Assembly (NCBI GenBank): GCA_029287965.1
Contig: JARFQC010000068.1
Coordinates: forward strand, 1-7,244
DNA length: 7,244 nucleotides
Reading direction: 5' to 3'
Source of the DNA: Arenicellales bacterium
Lineage (GTDB): Bacteria > Pseudomonadota > Gammaproteobacteria > BMS3Bbin11
Shown: positions 5,377 through 7,244 of the stretch, one piece after another
How the letters are laid out: each line of letters opens with the position of its first letter
Numbering within the stretch: the stretch's first letter is position 1
The notes under the pieces: generated by a model
Told to the model about the DNA's origin: nothing
Seen by the model: only the letters and a program-made list of their open reading frames with translations
The model's database searches: none
Position numbers and translations under genes: made by a program

Positions 5377-6879
5377 ATGCGTGACGACTGCACCTACGTC
5401 ATCTTCGGCGCCACCGGCAACCTGGCCCGCATCAAGCTGATTCCGGCGCTTTACCAACTGGACGCAAAAGGCCTTTTATCCGCGTCGACACGCATCGTTG
5501 CGACCGGGCGTCGCGACTGGGACACGACCAGGCTGCATGCCGAGCTCGAGCAATGGCTGTCGGACAAACTCGCGGAGCGGCTGGATAGTTCAGTCCTGGA
5601 ACGGTTCAAGCAGCGGATCAGCTATTTCCGGGGTGACCTGGTGGACGATGCCACCTGGCCGGCATTGCACGACTTCCTCAATAGCGCCGATCTGCCGCGC
5701 AATATTGCCTACTACATGTCCATCAGGCCTGCCGAGTTCAGCCTGGTTATCGCCAGTCTTGGCAGGGTCGGTCTGCTGAAACAGGATGACGGCTGGCGGC
5801 GTGTGGTGATCGAGAAACCATTCGGCTATGACCTTGAAAGCGCGCGCAGCTTGCAGCAGGCAATCACCCGGCATCTCGATGAAGAGCAGATTTACCGGAT
5901 TGATCATTACCTCGGCAAGGGTACGGTTCAAAATGTGCTGGTGTTCCGGTTTGCCAACACGATGCTGGAGCCGTTGTGGAACCGCAACTATATCGAGCAT
6001 ATCCAGATCACGCATTCCGAATCGCTCGGCGTGGGTACCAGGGCGGCCTACTACGACGGCAGTGGTGCGATGCGTGACATGATCCAGAGCCACCTGCTGC
6101 AGCTGCTGACCCTGGTCGCCATGGAACCCCCGGCGTACATGGATGCCGAGTCTCTGCGTGACGAAAAGGTCAAGGTGCTCAAGTCGTTGCGGCCCATAGA
6201 ACCATCTGCCGTTGATGCGCATGCGTATCGGGCCCAGTACGCCTCCGGCCATATCGATGGAACGGATGTACCCGGTTACCTGCAGGAGAGCGGGGTGCCC
6301 GACGGCAGCACGACTGAAACTTACGCGGCGATGAAATTATACGTCGATAACTGGCGCTGGCGCGGCGTACCGATATACCTGCGCACCGGCAAGCGCATGG
6401 CGGAGCGGCAGTCGCTGATCTCGATCTGTTTCCGCCATCCGCCACAGCAATTCTTCCGCGGCACCAGTGCGAGCCAGCTCAAGCAGAACTGGGTGCTGCT
6501 GGGCATCCAGCCGCAGGACTGCATGCGCATGGAAATGACCGTCAAGCAACCCGGTCTCGACATGCGTACCCGCCAGACCAGTCTCGATGCCAGCTTCCGG
6601 CGTGGCGACGAGACCCGCATCGATGCCTATGAAGAACTGCTGCTCGATGTGATAGACGGAGACCGGTCGCTGTTTCTGCGCTACGACGAGGTCGAGCATG
6701 CATGGCGGGTTGTTGATCCCGTTATCAGGCACTGGGCCGATACCCCCGGGCCGCTGACCCAGTATGCGGCCGGTACCTGGGGGCCGGAGGAATGCCGCCG
6801 GCTGTTCGAAAAACCGGAACAGCAATGGCGGCATACCTTGAGGCCGATCGACGATTCCGAAAAGGGAAGCCTATGCTGA
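5377..6879 (+). CDS. zwf: Glucose-6-phosphate 1-dehydrogenase
   Basis: A 500-residue cytoplasmic enzyme that oxidises glucose 6-phosphate to 6-phosphogluconolactone with NAD(P)+, the entry step of the oxidative pentose phosphate and Entner-Doudoroff routes. The N-terminal Rossmann fold shows YVIFGATGNLARIKLIPALY (residues 7-26). VVIEKPFGYDL (143-153) carries a substrate-site Lys. The signature RIDHYLGKGTVQN (174-186) binds the sugar phosphate, and His239 in MIQSHLLQLL is the expected catalytic base. The C-terminal domain has LRTGKRM and the substrate-domain sheet. Length is normal (about 490-500) and all key residues are present. AAGGA at 5362-5366, about 10 nt upstream, supports the ATG at 5377. 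Its usual companions pgl, edd, eda or gnd are not next to it; instead a tiny overlapping ORF and a sulfotransferase-like gene follow. Confidence 0.97.
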   Translation: MRDDCTYVIFGATGNLARIKLIPALYQLDAKGLLSASTRIVATGRRDWDTTRLHAELEQWLSDKLAERLDSSVLERFKQRISYFRGDLVDDATWPALHDFLNSADLPRNIAYYMSIRPAEFSLVIASLGRVGLLKQDDGWRRVVIEKPFGYDLESARSLQQAITRHLDEEQIYRIDHYLGKGTVQNVLVFRFANTMLEPLWNRNYIEHIQITHSESLGVGTRAAYYDGSGAMRDMIQSHLLQLLTLVAMEPPAYMDAESLRDEKVKVLKSLRPIEPSAVDAHAYRAQYASGHIDGTDVPGYLQESGVPDGSTTETYAAMKLYVDNWRWRGVPIYLRTGKRMAERQSLISICFRHPPQQFFRGTSASQLKQNWVLLGIQPQDCMRMEMTVKQPGLDMRTRQTSLDASFRRGDETRIDAYEELLLDVIDGDRSLFLRYDEVEHAWRVVDPVIRHWADTPGPLTQYAAGTWGPEECRRLFEKPEQQWRHTLRPIDDSEKGSLC

Positions 6880-6974
6880 GCAAACCGGTGCTAAGCAACC
6901 TGCTTGACAGTACAACAGGGCGTACGCGAGTCGATGATGGCGACATCACACCGGCAGTGCTGGAACGGGTGTAG
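6873..6974 (+). CDS. Possible 33-residue small ORF overlapping the end of zwf
   Basis: ATG at 6873 overlaps the zwf stop (TGA 6877-6879) by 7 nt in another frame. It is preceded by AAAGGGAAG (6861-6869) about 5 nt upstream, so translational coupling to zwf is possible. The 33-residue product begins MLSKPVLSNLLDSTTGR and ends DGDITPAVLERV; I do not recognise it. It ends 4 nt before the next start at 6979. It may be a real small protein, an upstream leader for the next gene, or chance; no independent evidence decides. Confidence 0.3.
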   Translation: MLSKPVLSNLLDSTTGRTRVDDGDITPAVLERV

Positions 6975-6978
6975 CAAC

Positions 6979-7244
6979 ATGCCCGGTCTGTTATGGCGGT
7001 CCATGGCACGCGGCATCGAGGCCTCCCGGCAACGCCTCAAGCACTCGGCACTCGTCACCCACCTGCCACTGAGACGCGACAGCTACCTGTGCGAGTACCC
7101 GAAGGCGATCGAGGTCCCGGAACTGGGCATCGCATTGCTCCCGACGCCGAAGGTCGCCAACCGCTCGATGAAGGTCGCCATCGCCCGGCATGTCGGTATG
7201 CAGGGGCAGGGTGATATCCACCAGGCCCCGTGGCAGTTCACCCC
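6979..7244 (+). CDS. Probable sulfotransferase, N-terminal part, cut by window edge
   Basis: Reading from ATG 6979 there are 88 open codons with no stop before the window ends, so the gene is truncated only by the window. After a basic N-terminal stretch (MPGLLWRSMARGIEASRQRL) comes YLCEYPKAI and then IALLPTPKVANRSMKVAIARHVG. PKVANRSMK (residues 57-65, nt 7147-7173) resembles the 5'-phosphosulfate loop of PAPS-dependent sulfotransferases, which typically reads PKVA or PKTG followed by Ser/Thr and a Lys. Such enzymes move sulfate from PAPS to sugars or other acceptors. GGAACGGG about 9 nt upstream is a weak ribosome site; ATGs at 6934 and 6937 in the same frame are alternatives. It follows zwf on the same strand with about 100 nt between. 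The family call rests on one motif and should be treated as provisional. Confidence 0.5.
   Translation, partial: MPGLLWRSMARGIEASRQRLKHSALVTHLPLRRDSYLCEYPKAIEVPELGIALLPTPKVANRSMKVAIARHVGMQGQGDIHQAPWQFT

Noticed and set aside
5590..6834. Long minus-strand open frames (220 and 165 codons) opposite zwf
   Set aside because: They mirror the strongly supported zwf coding strand, show no family motif and lack ribosome sites; antisense open frames are common in GC-rich genes.

Overview
The window reads as chromosomal DNA of a moderately GC-rich gammaproteobacterium. Supporting signs are the proteobacterial-type zwf product, a RstA/CpxR-type two-component system paired with a Spy/CpxP-family periplasmic protein, the lipoprotein and Sec signal peptides, and Shine-Dalgarno sites of AGGAG type. 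I cannot place the genus. There is no tRNA, rRNA, CRISPR array, transposase or phage gene.

Left edge (1-1233): a minus-strand gene encoding an exported protein runs off the left end, with its apparent start at 144. Divergent from it is a plus-strand lipoprotein of the endonuclease/exonuclease/phosphatase (EEP) superfamily. The strip between their starts must hold both promoters.

Centre (1284-5228, all minus strand, so read right to left): a secreted tectonin-like beta-propeller protein (5228-4272), a Spy/CpxP-family LTxxQ periplasmic protein (4120-3662), an OmpR-family response regulator (3559-2888), its sensor histidine kinase (2891-1560, sharing an ATGA overlap) and a 68-residue conserved-looking small protein with a very strong ribosome binding site (1490-1284). 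Upstream of the Spy-like gene sit three GTAAC repeats spaced exactly 10 bp apart. One pair matches the known E. coli RstA box at 13 of 14 positions. A rho-independent terminator lies between the Spy-like gene and the regulator. The likely logic is an autoregulated envelope-sensing operon. The kinase senses a periplasmic signal, and the regulator binds the repeats and drives the Spy-like chaperone strongly. Partial read-through of the terminator then supplies a smaller amount of regulator and kinase.

Right part (5229-7244, plus strand): zwf (glucose-6-phosphate dehydrogenase), divergent from the propeller gene across 148 bp that contains a near-perfect 16-bp palindrome. A possible 33-residue ORF overlaps the end of zwf. 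It is followed by the 5' part of a probable sulfotransferase, cut by the window edge. The usual zwf neighbours (pgl, edd, gnd) are not seen here.

The most notable signal is the regulatory architecture of the Spy-like/regulator/kinase cluster: tandem helical-phase operator half-sites plus an internal terminator. I see no clearly new defence or mobile system.
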